Assembly: GCA_017642695.1 (NCBI GenBank)
Contig: JAEPQD010000002.1
Coordinates: 1 to 64,000 of the forward strand
Source of the DNA: Parvibaculum sp.
Lineage (GTDB): Bacteria > Pseudomonadota > Alphaproteobacteria > Parvibaculales > Parvibaculaceae
Length of the DNA: 64,000 bases
Direction: 5' to 3'
Each line of letters begins with the position of its first letter. Position 1 is the first letter of the stretch. Positions 25,327 through 34,788 of this stretch are shown here, in pieces. Below the pieces are notes generated by a model. It was given only the letters and a program-made list of their open reading frames with translations, made no database searches and was not told the DNA's origin. Made by a program: the position numbers and the translations under genes.

Positions 25327-25356
25327 TGATCCGCGAAGGCGGGAAGCGCGTAGGCA
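25327..25356 (+). promoter_or_regulatory. RpoE-type promoter of the amine oxidase/DUF1365 operon
   Basis: TGATCC at 25327-25332, an 18-base spacer, then TAGGCA at 25351-25356, about 38 bases before the amine oxidase ATG. It mirrors the minus-strand promoter of rpoE-chrR in the same divergent region, so the sigma factor probably drives both operons. The gap 25247-25326 contains no other obvious element. Confidence 0.6.
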
Positions 25357-25394
25357 TGACAGTTCGCTTCAGTGTCTTAATCCAAGGGACCTTC

Positions 25395-26780
25395 ATGACT
25401 CCTTTCGACGATCGCGCCGAGCCGTCCGGCGAAACGCCAGATTTCACGGAGCGGCTGCGCATCGCCGTCGTGGGGAGCGGGATTTCGGGACTTTCAGCCG
25501 CGTGGCTGCTGTCATCGCGCCATGACGTGACGGTCTTCGAGAAGGAGACACGTCCCGGTGGACATTCGAACACACTGATTGCGGACTGCCCGGAAGGGCC
25601 CGTTCCGGTCGATACCGGCTTCATCGTCTACAACGAGCGGAATTACCCGAACCTGACCGCGCTGTTCCGGCATCTCGATGTCGAAACCCAGGCGAGCAAC
25701 ATGTCTTTCGCGGCCTCGCTCGAGACTGGGGGCCGCCGGCGCTTCGAATATTCGGGCTCGGGGCTCAACGGCATCTTCGCGGACAGGCGCAATATCGCCT
25801 CTCCTCGTCTGTGGCGGATGATCGGTGAGATATTGAAGCTCTACCGGGCGGCGCCGGACCTTGCTCTGCAGAGCGGGCTCGACGAAAAACCGCTCGGCGA
25901 CTTCCTGCGCGAGCAGGGCTATTCGGCGTCACTGCGCGACGATCACCTGCTGCCGATGTGCGCGGCGATCTGGTCGCTGCCGCTCGAGCGCGTGGAGCAG
26001 TTTCCGGCACTTGCCTTCCTGCGTTTCTTCGACAATCACGGGCTGATGAGGCTCAAGGGACGTCCCGCATGGCGGACCGTCACGGGCGGATCGCGCGAAT
26101 ATGTCCGCAAGCTGACGGAAGCGCTTGAGGGCCGGATCAAGCTCGGCGCCGGCGTCGAAAGTGTCCGGCGCGACGAGACGGGCGTGCTGGTGCTCGATGC
26201 CAGGGGCGGATGCGAACGGTTCGATCACGTCGTGATCGCGGCGCATAGCGACGAGGCGCTCGGGATGCTCGGGGACGCGAATGAGACAGAGCGCCGCCTT
26301 CTGGGCGCCATGCCCTATCAGCGCAATATCGCCTGGCTCCATTCCGATCCCACCTTCATGCCGGATGAGCGGCGCGTCTGGTCGAGCTGGAACTATATGG
26401 GCGGCGGCGCCGGAAGCCCCGTCTGCGTCAGCTACTGGATGAACCGGCTGCAGGCGTTGCCGACGGAACGGCAGCTCTTTGTGACGCTGAATCCTTCGCA
26501 CGAACCTGAGAACGGCCATGTCGTGAAGCGGATCGAATACGATCATCCGGTGTTCGACACGGGCGCGCTGGCAGCGCAGCGTCAGCTATGGCAAATACAG
26601 GGTGCGCGGCGGACGTGGTTTTGCGGTGCCTATTTCGGTTCTGGGTTCCACGAGGACGGGTTGCAGGCCGGGCTTGCCGTGGCGGAGGAACTCGGCGGCG
26701 TGCGGCGGCCCTGGGTGGTGGAGAACCAGTCGGGGCGGATCAGCCTTCCGGCCGGCCGGATGCGGGAGCACGCGGCTTGA
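25395..26780 (+). CDS. Flavin-containing amine oxidase-like protein (RpoE/ChrR regulon, UfaD-like)
   Basis: A 461-residue FAD protein: RLRIAVVGSGISGLSAAWLL near residue 18 binds FAD, then VTVFEKETRPGGHSNT and PVDTGFIVYNERNYPNLTAL are typical of the NAD/FAD amine-oxidase branch that accompanies DUF1365 and cyclopropane synthase genes. The C-terminal FAD contact is WFCGAYFGSGFHEDGLQAG. In Rhodobacter sphaeroides the homologous gene (RSP1091, UfaD) is a core target of RpoE and takes part in furan fatty-acid synthesis; I infer the same here from family, promoter and adjacent genes. AAGGGA precedes ATG 25395. The fatty-acid methyltransferase partner is not in the window. Confidence 0.85.
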   Translation: MTPFDDRAEPSGETPDFTERLRIAVVGSGISGLSAAWLLSSRHDVTVFEKETRPGGHSNTLIADCPEGPVPVDTGFIVYNERNYPNLTALFRHLDVETQASNMSFAASLETGGRRRFEYSGSGLNGIFADRRNIASPRLWRMIGEILKLYRAAPDLALQSGLDEKPLGDFLREQGYSASLRDDHLLPMCAAIWSLPLERVEQFPALAFLRFFDNHGLMRLKGRPAWRTVTGGSREYVRKLTEALEGRIKLGAGVESVRRDETGVLVLDARGGCERFDHVVIAAHSDEALGMLGDANETERRLLGAMPYQRNIAWLHSDPTFMPDERRVWSSWNYMGGGAGSPVCVSYWMNRLQALPTERQLFVTLNPSHEPENGHVVKRIEYDHPVFDTGALAAQRQLWQIQGARRTWFCGAYFGSGFHEDGLQAGLAVAEELGGVRRPWVVENQSGRISLPAGRMREHAA

Positions 26781-27589
26781 AACACGAGACGCACTCGCGG
26801 CTCTATGAAGGCAAGGTGTTTCACCGGCGGCTGCGACCGCGCGTCCATGCGCTTTCCTATCGCGTCTTCTACATGGCACTCGATCTCGACGAACTGCCCG
26901 CACTGTCGCGGCGTTCGCGACTATTCTCGCATAACGGGTTCTCGTTGTTCGGCTTCTACGATCGCGATCACGGCGACGGCTCGGGACGCCCGTTGCGCGA
27001 GTGGGTCGAAGCGCAACTGGCGCGCGCGGGCGTCGAAATCGCGGGCGGGCGCATTCTCGTACTCACCTTTCCGCGCGTGCTCGGCTATGTCTTCAATCCG
27101 CTGACGATCTATTTCTGCCATCGGTCGGATGGCAGCCTCGCCGCGATGCTCTACGAAGTGAACAATACGTTCGGCGACCGGCACAGCTATCTCATCCCGG
27201 TTGCCGATGGCGAGGCACAGACGGTCGAGCAAGCCTGCGACAAGGCGTTCTACGTGTCTCCCTTCATTCCGGTTAGCGGGCGTTATCATTTCAAGGTCGC
27301 GCGACCGGGCAGCCGGTTTGCCCTCACCATTCGCGAATGCGACAGCGAAGGTGCACTACTGACCGCCTCCTTCGCAGGCGAGGCTCGAGGATTCGGCAGC
27401 CGGGATCTTCTGATGGCCTTTCTGAAGCATCCGCTGATGACGCTGAAAGTCGTGGCCGGCATCCATCTCGAAGCGGCGAAGCTTTGGCGCAAGGGTCTGC
27501 GCCTCGCAGCACGTCCGGCGGCACCCGCCAGCGCCGTGACTATTGTCCCTTTTCGAGACAATGCGGGCTCTATATTGCCGCCCGTGTAA
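26777..27589 (+). CDS. DUF1365 family protein
   Basis: A 270-residue DUF1365 protein, encoded next to the flavin amine oxidase in many proteobacteria. Conserved motifs: SRLYEGKVFHRRLRPRVHAL, FPRVLGYVFNPLTIYFCHR, YEVNNTFGDRHSYL and KAFYVSPFIPVSGRYHF. I assign a TTG start at 26777 overlapping the previous stop (TTGA), because the conserved part begins immediately after and no ATG or GTG fits. The family has no established biochemical activity; its link to the RpoE-regulated oxidase suggests modification of membrane fatty acids. The N-terminal coordinate carries some uncertainty. Confidence 0.84.
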   Translation: MKHETHSRLYEGKVFHRRLRPRVHALSYRVFYMALDLDELPALSRRSRLFSHNGFSLFGFYDRDHGDGSGRPLREWVEAQLARAGVEIAGGRILVLTFPRVLGYVFNPLTIYFCHRSDGSLAAMLYEVNNTFGDRHSYLIPVADGEAQTVEQACDKAFYVSPFIPVSGRYHFKVARPGSRFALTIRECDSEGALLTASFAGEARGFGSRDLLMAFLKHPLMTLKVVAGIHLEAAKLWRKGLRLAARPAAPASAVTIVPFRDNAGSILPPV

Positions 27590-27670
27590 CTCAATTTTAG
27601 CTTCCTTTTCCCTATAAAGCCTACTGGCGACGAAACCGGATTTCGGATTTCGCGACTGGGAAGGGCAGAC

Positions 27671-29896
27671 GTGTCGGAAGAGGCTGCAGGCGAGGTGACG
27701 GGTGAGAGAGCATCTCCCGGTTCCGTTGACGGCGCGGCGGCGAGCGGTTCGCCGCTGCGTACAGGCGCACGCGCCGCGCTGAGCGGCGTTCGGACTGCCA
27801 TTTCAAACCGCTTCGTTTCGGTTCGCGCCAAGGTCGTTGCCCTGATGACCCTTGTCGGCGCCGTCTTGATCGCGGCAAGTGCGGGCTTCGTCGTCTACGA
27901 TTTCAACCATACTCTCGGCGTCAAGACAGATGCGCGGGCATCGGGCGTCGGTGACGCCATTGTCTATGCCGCGCAGAATGCGAAGACACCGACCGACATT
28001 GCGCCGGTGATCGACGCGGTGGCAGGCGCACCGGGCATGAAAGGTGCGGCCCTCGCCGGAGCGGACGGACGCATCGTCGTCTCGTCCCATGCGGGGTGGC
28101 TGATGAAGCGGCTTGCCTTCGATGAAGGCGGAAGGACGGGTGCCGTTCGCCGCGTCGCCCTGCAAACGCAACTCGTGGACGCTGGGCGCCATCCGGGCGA
28201 CTATGCGCTCGATCTCGATTTTCCGCGGACGGGCGCGCGCGCGACCGTGCTGGTGCGGGTCGACGCCGACCAGCTTGCATCGGAGATCCTGGTCGACTCC
28301 TGGAACATGATGATGTGGCTGGTCATCGCGGTGCTGAGCGTTTCGCTTCTCATTCACCGTGTGATCGTGACGCCGATCGAGGCCTTGCGCGACTACGCGG
28401 CGAGCGGTGGAAAAGGAGAGGCGCGGCCAGCTGGTCCCGACGACGAGATCGGTGTCGTGGCTCGCGTGCTTTCGGACTCGTTTCAGGCCCGGCATGTCGG
28501 AGAAGCGCGGCTTGCCTCCCTTGCCGCGACCGACGGGTTGACCGGGCTCGGCAATCGCACTCATTTCAAGCGGTGCCTCGGGGAACAAATCGTCTCCGGC
28601 GAGCGGCATGGCCGCATGGTCGGCGTGATGATCCTCAATCTCGACAACTTCAAGGATGTGAACGACACGCTCGGTCACGATGCGGGCGACCTGGTGCTGC
28701 AGCGAACCGCGGAAATCCTGCGCGGTTGCGCGCGGGATGGCGATACGGTGGCGCGGATCGGCGGCGACGAATTCGGCATCATCATGCCCGGCGTGAAGAG
28801 CGCCGACGACGCGCTGCAGCTGGCGAGCCGCCTCGTGCGCGCGGTCGGCGCACCGTTCCGGCTTGGCGCGCAGGAGCTGCAACAAGCGTCCTGTGTCGGT
28901 CTCACGCTCTTTCCGCAGGACGGGCGCGAGGCGGATGTGCTCGTGAAGAATGCCGATCTGGCGCTCTCCCGCGCGAAGCAGGAGGGCTCTGGCGCCTGCG
29001 TTCTCTACCGTCACGAGCTTCATCTGCGCGCCATCGAGCGCAATACGATCGAACGCGACCTGCGCGTTGCGCTGGCAAAGGATCAACTCACGCTTTTCTA
29101 CCAGCCGAAGGTCGACATGGCGACCGGCCGTGTGGTCGGCGCGGAAGCGCTGATCCGCTGGCGGCACGAGGATCGCGGCTTCATTTCCCCTTCGGTCTTC
29201 ATCCCCGTTGCGGAGCGCAGCGGCCTCGTCGTGCCTCTCACGAAATGGGTTCTGGACGAGGCCTGCCGCCAGAACCGCGAGTGGCAGGACGAGGGCCTTC
29301 TCAAGATCGGCGTCGCGGTGAATGTATCCGCGATCGACCTGCGCCGGACGGATCTGACCGACACCATCGCGAACACGCTGATCCGCCGCGGGCTCTCGCC
29401 GCAATATCTCGAGCTTGAAGTCACCGAGAGCATGGTGATGCAGGATGTCGATGTCGTGATCGGCACGCTGAGGCGGCTCAGGAGCCTCGGCGTCGGCATC
29501 GGAATCGACGATTTCGGCACGGGCTATTCCTCGCTCGCCTATCTCAAGCGTTTCCCCGTGAAACGGCTCAAGATCGATCGCAGCTTCGTGCAGGACGTGG
29601 CAGACCGCCGCGACGGACATGTCATCCCGAAGGTCATCATCGACCTTGCGCATGCGCTCGGCGTGCGGGTCGTCGCCGAAGGCGTGGAAACGGCGGACCA
29701 GTACGACGTGCTTCACCAGCTTGGCTGCGACGAGGTGCAGGGCTTCTTCGTCGGCCGGCCGATGCCGGCGGCGGAATTCGAGGTGTTCCTGCGCAACTCG
29801 CCCGCGGGCGGGCGGCGCGGTCCCATGATCGAGGGCTCGGCGAAAATCCTGACCGCATCGCTCGAGGCCGGCGCACCCCAGGGCACGGTCGCCTGA
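27671..29896 (+). CDS. Diguanylate cyclase/phosphodiesterase (GGDEF-EAL) with periplasmic sensor
   Basis: A 741-residue membrane protein that can make and break cyclic di-GMP. Layout: cytoplasmic N-terminus, membrane segment at about residues 55-78, periplasmic sensor to about 213, second membrane segment ([13 protein letters not shown]), short linker, GGDEF domain with intact RIGGDEF (residues 362-368), and EAL domain with EALIRW (492-497), EVTES and [17 protein letters not shown], all catalytic residues in place. Both activities are therefore possible. It starts at GTG 27671, 81 bases after the DUF1365 gene in the same direction; cotranscription is uncertain. Confidence 0.93.
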   Translation: MSEEAAGEVTGERASPGSVDGAAASGSPLRTGARAALSGVRTAISNRFVSVRAKVVALMTLVGAVLIAASAGFVVYDFNHTLGVKTDARASGVGDAIVYAAQNAKTPTDIAPVIDAVAGAPGMKGAALAGADGRIVVSSHAGWLMKRLAFDEGGRTGAVRRVALQTQLVDAGRHPGDYALDLDFPRTGARATVLVRVDADQLASEILVDSWNMMMWLVIAVLSVSLLIHRVIVTPIEALRDYAASGGKGEARPAGPDDEIGVVARVLSDSFQARHVGEARLASLAATDGLTGLGNRTHFKRCLGEQIVSGERHGRMVGVMILNLDNFKDVNDTLGHDAGDLVLQRTAEILRGCARDGDTVARIGGDEFGIIMPGVKSADDALQLASRLVRAVGAPFRLGAQELQQASCVGLTLFPQDGREADVLVKNADLALSRAKQEGSGACVLYRHELHLRAIERNTIERDLRVALAKDQLTLFYQPKVDMATGRVVGAEALIRWRHEDRGFISPSVFIPVAERSGLVVPLTKWVLDEACRQNREWQDEGLLKIGVAVNVSAIDLRRTDLTDTIANTLIRRGLSPQYLELEVTESMVMQDVDVVIGTLRRLRSLGVGIGIDDFGTGYSSLAYLKRFPVKRLKIDRSFVQDVADRRDGHVIPKVIIDLAHALGVRVVAEGVETADQYDVLHQLGCDEVQGFFVGRPMPAAEFEVFLRNSPAGGRRGPMIEGSAKILTASLEAGAPQGTVA

Positions 29897-30036
29897 CGTC
29901 TTCCGAACGGTATTTTACGCAGGGGCGCCTTGAGGGCGGAAGCGGCGCTTTACGCGTTCCCCGTGCGCGGTAAACTCCCGGCCAGCAAAAACAGAAAATC
30001 CGCGGCCTGCACGAAGGCCGCGCCGGGAGATGTCTG

Positions 30037-31230
30037 ATGGATCTCGCTTACGGGCCTGAATATGAGGGCTTCCGCGCCGAAGTGCGCGACTTCATCGCGA
30101 AGAACAAGGACAAGGCGCCGAAGCGCTTCGGCGTGGCGCGGCCATCCGAAGAGTCGATTGCGTGGCAGAAGCTGCTGATCGAACACGGCTATGCCGCGCG
30201 GACGATCCCGACCGAATATGGCGGTTATGGCGCGGAGCCCGACATCCTGAAGTCCCGCATCATCGCGGAAGAGTTCACGCGCGCGAAGCTGCCGATGGGT
30301 CTCGCGAACCAGGGCATTTCGATGCTGGTGCCGACGCTGCTCGAACTCGGCACGGAAGAGCAGAAGAAGAAGTGGATCGAACCGACGCTGAAGGGCGAGG
30401 TCGTCTGGTGTCAGGGCTATTCGGAGCCGGGCTCGGGCTCCGATCTCGCCTCGCTGCAGACGAAGGCGAGGGAAGACGGCGACGACTTCATCATCAACGG
30501 ACAGAAGATATGGACCTCGACGGCGCATGCGGCCGACATGATCTTCTGCCTTGTGCGCACCGAACCCGACAAGCCGAAGCATGAAGGTATTTCCTATCTC
30601 ATCTTCTCCATGAAGACGCCGGGGATCGAGGTGCGTCCGCTCACGACCATGACGGGGCACGCGGAATTCAACGAAGTCTTCTTCACCGATGTGCGCGTGC
30701 CGCAGAAAGACATTGTGGCGGGACGCGGGCAGGGCTGGTTTGTCGCCAACGCGACGCTGAAGCACGAGCGCGGGATGCTCGGCGATCCGAACCAGGCGGG
30801 CACGCGGTTGAAGGAAATCGTCGACCTCATGCATGAGGAGACGGTGGACGGCGCCCGGCTGATCGACAACCCGGTCTATCGCGACCGGCTGATGCAGCTG
30901 CAGGCGCGCGTGTTCGCAATGCAGTTTCACGGGCTCCGGCTTCTCACCGCGGCTTCCAAGGGCGAGGACCCGGGCATCGCGCGGCTGATCGTCAAGCTGC
31001 AGGGCTGCGAGATCAATCATCAGCTCGCCGCGCTTGCGATCGACGCGCTGGGCGAGATCGGCGTGCTTTACGGCGACAGCCCGCATCTCCGCGCACATGG
31101 CAGCTGGCAGCACCGCTACATGTTCGATCTCGGTCTCATCATCGGCGGCGGCACGGCGCAGATTCAAAAGAATATCATTTCGGAGCGCGGACTCGGCATG
31201 CCGCGCGAACCGAAACCGGCAAAGGCATAG
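30037..31230 (+). CDS. Acyl-CoA dehydrogenase (subunit 1 of a pair)
   Basis: A 397-residue flavin acyl-CoA dehydrogenase that introduces a trans-2 double bond into an acyl-CoA. Family motifs include VVWCQGYSEPGSGSDLASLQ, FIINGQKIWTSTAHAADMIF and IIGGGTAQIQKNIISERGLG at the C-terminus. It is followed 11 bases later by a second, shorter and more divergent member, an arrangement known for heteromeric dehydrogenases that act on bulky substrates such as steroid side chains or branched acids. GGGAGATG precedes the start. The 140-base gap upstream holds no other feature. Confidence 0.92.
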   Translation: MDLAYGPEYEGFRAEVRDFIAKNKDKAPKRFGVARPSEESIAWQKLLIEHGYAARTIPTEYGGYGAEPDILKSRIIAEEFTRAKLPMGLANQGISMLVPTLLELGTEEQKKKWIEPTLKGEVVWCQGYSEPGSGSDLASLQTKAREDGDDFIINGQKIWTSTAHAADMIFCLVRTEPDKPKHEGISYLIFSMKTPGIEVRPLTTMTGHAEFNEVFFTDVRVPQKDIVAGRGQGWFVANATLKHERGMLGDPNQAGTRLKEIVDLMHEETVDGARLIDNPVYRDRLMQLQARVFAMQFHGLRLLTAASKGEDPGIARLIVKLQGCEINHQLAALAIDALGEIGVLYGDSPHLRAHGSWQHRYMFDLGLIIGGGTAQIQKNIISERGLGMPREPKPAKA

Positions 31231-31241
31231 GGAGCAGGGAC

Positions 31242-32339
31242 ATGGAATTCGGATTGTCGGAAGACCAGAAACTGCTTCAGGAAAGCATTCGCGGTACGCT
31301 GGAGAAGGTTTCGCCACTCGAACGCGTGCGGAAGGCGGCGGAAGCGAAGGAAACCCATGCGGCCGATGTCTGGTCCGCGCTTGCCGAACTCGGCGTGCCC
31401 GGCATGCTGGTGCCGGAAGCGCATGGCGGCATGGAAATGACGCTGCTCGATGCCGCGCTCGTGGCGGAAATGCTCGGGCGCGCCGTTGCACCGGTGCCTT
31501 TCATCGCGACGGCCGTCATGGCGCCCATCGCGATAGCGGGCGCGGGCTCGAAAGCACAGCAGGAAGCATGGCTGCCGAAGCTCGCAAGCGGCGAGGCGAT
31601 TGCGGGCGTTGCGATTGCCGAAGCCGCGTCTGGCGCGCGCGAAGGCGCGGGCGTGACGGCATCGGGAGGGAAGCTCAGCGGCAAGTCGCTTTTCGCACTC
31701 GATGCGGCGAAGGCCGATGTTCTCGTCGTAGCCGACAAGGCAGGTGGGCTTCATCTCGTGAAAGGCGATGCGAAGGGGCTCGCGAAGGTGGCGCTCACGT
31801 CCATCGATCTCACGCGAACACTGACGGAGCTGCAGTTCGACAATGTGGAAGCGGACGCGCTGTCGGCGGGCGATGCGGGAGAAACGTTCCGCAGGACCGT
31901 GAATGCGGGGCGCGTGATGCTCGCCGCCGATACGCTCGGCACCGGCTGGGCGATGATCGACAAGGCGGTCGCCTATGCGGGCGAGCGCAAGCAGTTCAAC
32001 CGCGTCATCGCCTCCTTCCAGGCGGTGAAGCATATGTGCGCCGAAATGGCATCGGAACTTGAACCCTGCCGCTCGCTCGTCTGGTATGCGGCGCATGCCT
32101 TCGATGCGATGCCGGAGGAAGCAAGCCTGATGGCGGCGCACGCCAAGGCGCATACGGCGGAAGTCGGCCGCTTCGTCGCGCGCACCGCGACGGAGGTTCA
32201 TGGCGGCATGGGCTTTACCGATCTTCTCGGGCTTCATTACTGGTTCAAGCGGATCGGGCTCGACCGGCAGTTGCTGGGCTCGCCAGAGCGGCTTCGCCAC
32301 GAGGCGGCCGCGATGCAGGGCTGGGCGGCGGCGGACTGA
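31242..32339 (+). CDS. Acyl-CoA dehydrogenase-like protein (subunit 2 of a pair)
   Basis: A 365-residue protein of the same fold but more diverged: the N-terminal helical domain (GLSEDQKLLQESIRGTLEKV) and C-terminal domain (AGERKQFNRVIASFQAVKHM, TEVHGGMGFTDLLGLHYWFK) are clear, while the middle is poor in recognisable flavin contacts. This is typical of the second chain of alpha2beta2 acyl-CoA dehydrogenases. GGAGCAGGGAC precedes ATG 31242. It probably works with the preceding gene product. The substrate is not known, and no other beta-oxidation genes are adjacent. Confidence 0.88.
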   Translation: MEFGLSEDQKLLQESIRGTLEKVSPLERVRKAAEAKETHAADVWSALAELGVPGMLVPEAHGGMEMTLLDAALVAEMLGRAVAPVPFIATAVMAPIAIAGAGSKAQQEAWLPKLASGEAIAGVAIAEAASGAREGAGVTASGGKLSGKSLFALDAAKADVLVVADKAGGLHLVKGDAKGLAKVALTSIDLTRTLTELQFDNVEADALSAGDAGETFRRTVNAGRVMLAADTLGTGWAMIDKAVAYAGERKQFNRVIASFQAVKHMCAEMASELEPCRSLVWYAAHAFDAMPEEASLMAAHAKAHTAEVGRFVARTATEVHGGMGFTDLLGLHYWFKRIGLDRQLLGSPERLRHEAAAMQGWAAAD

Positions 32340-32358
32340 CCGCCGCCAGCGCCGCCCG

Positions 32359-33186
32359 CTATTCGTCGGCGTCGGCGGCGAAGGCGATGTCCTTCTGCGC
32401 GTCGAGTTCGGCGAGGCGCTTCTCAAGCGCCTCGCGAATCCGCGTATGGGCGCTGCTGCCGAGGACTAGGCGGCGGGGCGCTGGCTTCACCTCCACCGAG
32501 GCGATGATCGCGTCGGCCGATCTCCCGGCGTCGCCCTGGCGGCCGAAGGGGGCGCCGCCCGCGCCACGGCGCATCGCGCCGACGGGTGTTTCGTCGTAAG
32601 CCGCCATCGGCTCCGGCATGACGAGGCCCTCGCCGAATTTCGTCTTCGTCGCGCCCGGCTCGATGATGGTGAACTCGATGCCGAAGGGCGCGACCTCGAG
32701 CGCGACGGCCTCGACGAAGCCTTCGATGCCCCATTTCGTCGTGTGGTAGAGGCTGAAGCCCGGATGGGCGAGCTGGCCGCCCGCCGAGGAAATCTGAATG
32801 ACGCGGCCGCCGCCCTGCGCCCGCAGATGCGGGAGGGCGGCGCGGACGACATCGATCGAGCCTCTGATGTTGGTCGCGATCTGGTGACCGATCTGCTCGT
32901 CGGTCAGTTCCTCGGCGGCGCCGAAAAGACCGTAGCCGGCATTGTTCACGACGACGTCGATCCGGCCCATGCGCGCGAAGGCGTCGTCGACCGCACGCCG
33001 CACGGCTGCGGTGTCGGTCACATCCAGAAGCGCGACATGAAGCGCGTGCGGGTAGCGCTCCGCGAGATCGTCGAGGGGGCCGGGCTTGCGGAGCGTCGCC
33101 GTCACCCGGTCGCCGCGCGCCAGCAGTTTCTCCGTCAAGATACGGCCGAAGCCCGAGGACGTGCCCGTGATGAACCAGCTCTGCAT
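32359..33186 (-). CDS. Short-chain dehydrogenase/reductase
   Basis: A 275-residue SDR of the classical type. WFITGTSSGFGRILTEKLLA binds NAD(P), NNAGYGLFGA is the structural motif, and the active-site pair is in the segment ISSAGGQLAHPGFSLYHTTK (Ser, then YxxxK). The C-terminal part around FTIIEPGATKTKFG fits the subgroup often annotated as oxidoreductases of unknown substrate. I use the ATG at 33186, where homology starts; an in-frame start at 33261 adds 25 residues that do not align. It converges on the acyl-CoA dehydrogenase pair, with 19 bases between stops. Confidence 0.87.
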   Translation of the reverse strand: MQSWFITGTSSGFGRILTEKLLARGDRVTATLRKPGPLDDLAERYPHALHVALLDVTDTAAVRRAVDDAFARMGRIDVVVNNAGYGLFGAAEELTDEQIGHQIATNIRGSIDVVRAALPHLRAQGGGRVIQISSAGGQLAHPGFSLYHTTKWGIEGFVEAVALEVAPFGIEFTIIEPGATKTKFGEGLVMPEPMAAYDETPVGAMRRGAGGAPFGRQGDAGRSADAIIASVEVKPAPRRLVLGSSAHTRIREALEKRLAELDAQKDIAFAADADE

Positions 33187-33312
33187 CGCCGAATGACCCT
33201 CTCCCGTTTTCTTTCCATGTTGCATGGTCCGGCCGGGAATCCGAAGCCCCTTGCCAAGCATCGCGGCCGGGCCTCATATGCGCGAAACGTTCCCGCTTGC
33301 CCGGTGCCTTCC

Positions 33313-33621
33313 ATGGACAATATCGGTTATGTCGCCGCCTTCCTCACGACCTTCGCCTTCCTGCCTCAGGCGATAAAGACGATCAGAACACGCGATACGT
33401 CAGGTCTGTCGCTCGCCATGTATGCCTGCATGACGGCAGGGATCGTCTTCTGGCTGCTGCACGGACTCCATCTCGGCGATTATGCGCTGATCGGCGCGAA
33501 CAGCGTGACGCTGTTTCTCGCCTTGCCGATCCTCATCATCGTCTCCGCGAATGCGTTCGCGGAACGGCGGCGCCTGCGCGCCGCTGCGGCAGCCGCGAAG
33601 TTACTAGACCGCAGTCTATAA
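33313..33621 (+). CDS. SemiSWEET sugar transporter (PQ-loop/MtN3 family)
   Basis: A 102-residue protein with three membrane helices, the half-size SWEET fold that dimerises to transport sugars such as sucrose or glucose across the inner membrane. The PQ motif stands in the first helix (AAFLTTFAFLPQAIKTIRTR), followed by DTSGLSLAMYACMTAGIVFW; the order and spacing are those of SemiSWEETs. It starts at ATG 33313. It is divergent from the SDR gene and 69 bases upstream of the alcohol dehydrogenase. Confidence 0.88.
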   Translation: MDNIGYVAAFLTTFAFLPQAIKTIRTRDTSGLSLAMYACMTAGIVFWLLHGLHLGDYALIGANSVTLFLALPILIIVSANAFAERRRLRAAAAAAKLLDRSL

Positions 33622-33690
33622 ATTTGCTTGCGCGACGAGCGTCTGCCTGCTTGCATACCGGCAAAACATAACATCCGGAGGACCGTCCCC

Positions 33691-34785
33691 ATGCGCGCAG
33701 CCATTTTCCGCAACGGCGATCTCGTCGCCGACGAGATGCCTGAACCGACACCCGAGATGGGGCAGGTGCTGGTGAAAACGCTGGCTTGCGGTATTTGCGG
33801 CTCGGACCTCCATGCCTTCCATCATGCCGACAAGATGGTGGAGCAGGCCAGGCGCTCCGGCTCGACTTTCGGCATGGATACGAAGAAGGACATCGTGTTC
33901 GGGCATGAGTTCTGTGCGGAAGTGCTGGACCATGGACCGGGCACCGAGAAGAAGCTGAAGCCCGGTACGCGGGTCTGTTCCATGCCCATCGCCATCACGA
34001 TGAACGGCGAGAAGGCCAAGATGGATCCCGTCGGCTATTCCAACACCAAGCCCGGCGGCTTCGCCGAGCAGATGGTGCTGAACGAGCTGATGTTGCTCGA
34101 AGTGCCGAACGGGCTGCCGACGGAGCAGGCGGCGCTGACCGAACCGATGGCGGTCGGCTGGCACGCGGTCGAGAAGGCGAACCTGACGAAAGAGGACATT
34201 CCGCTGGTGATCGGGTGCGGGCCAGTGGGCCTCGCCGTCATTGCCGGCCTCAAGATCAAGGGCGTGCATCCGATCATCGCCGCCGATTTCAGCCCCGCCC
34301 GGCGCAAGCTCGCCGAGCAGATGGGCGCCGACATCGTGCTCGACCCGAAGGTCGACGCGCCTTATGCGCGCTGGACGAAGGAAGCGACGCCCGAGGGCTA
34401 CGATCCGGAAAACATCATGACGCTGCTCGGCATGGGGCCGAAGATGAGGCCTGGTGTCATCTTCGAATGCGTCGGCGTGCCGGGCGTCATCCAGCAGATC
34501 TTCGAAGGCGCGCCGCGCTTCGCGCGCGTGGTCGTCGTTGGCGTCTGCATGGAGCAGGACCGCTTCGAGCCTTTCTTCGGCATCAACAAGGAATTGAACG
34601 TCCAGTTCGTGCTCGGCTACACGCCGGAGGAATTCGCGCTGACGCTGAACCACCTCGCCGAGGGCAAGATCGACGGCTCGCCGCTCGTGACCGGCAAGGT
34701 CGGCGTCGAGGGTGTCAAGGAAGCCTTCTCCGAACTCGGAAATCCGGAAAAGCACGCCAAGATTCTCGTCGAACCCTGGCGCTGA
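33691..34785 (+). CDS. Zinc-dependent alcohol dehydrogenase
   Basis: A 364-residue medium-chain dehydrogenase. Catalytic zinc ligands are in ACGICGSDLHAFHH (Cys and the following residues) and GHEFCAEVLDHG (His-Glu). The Rossmann fold has VIGCGPVGLAVIAGLK. The usual four-cysteine structural zinc loop after the GHE motif is absent: the region reads TRVCSMPIAITMNGEK. This is the subgroup often annotated zinc-binding dehydrogenase without structural zinc. GGAGG lies nine bases before ATG 33691; the frame is open to 33628 but that stretch is not conserved. Substrate unknown. Confidence 0.88.
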   Translation: MRAAIFRNGDLVADEMPEPTPEMGQVLVKTLACGICGSDLHAFHHADKMVEQARRSGSTFGMDTKKDIVFGHEFCAEVLDHGPGTEKKLKPGTRVCSMPIAITMNGEKAKMDPVGYSNTKPGGFAEQMVLNELMLLEVPNGLPTEQAALTEPMAVGWHAVEKANLTKEDIPLVIGCGPVGLAVIAGLKIKGVHPIIAADFSPARRKLAEQMGADIVLDPKVDAPYARWTKEATPEGYDPENIMTLLGMGPKMRPGVIFECVGVPGVIQQIFEGAPRFARVVVVGVCMEQDRFEPFFGINKELNVQFVLGYTPEEFALTLNHLAEGKIDGSPLVTGKVGVEGVKEAFSELGNPEKHAKILVEPWR

Positions 34786-34788
34786 CGT

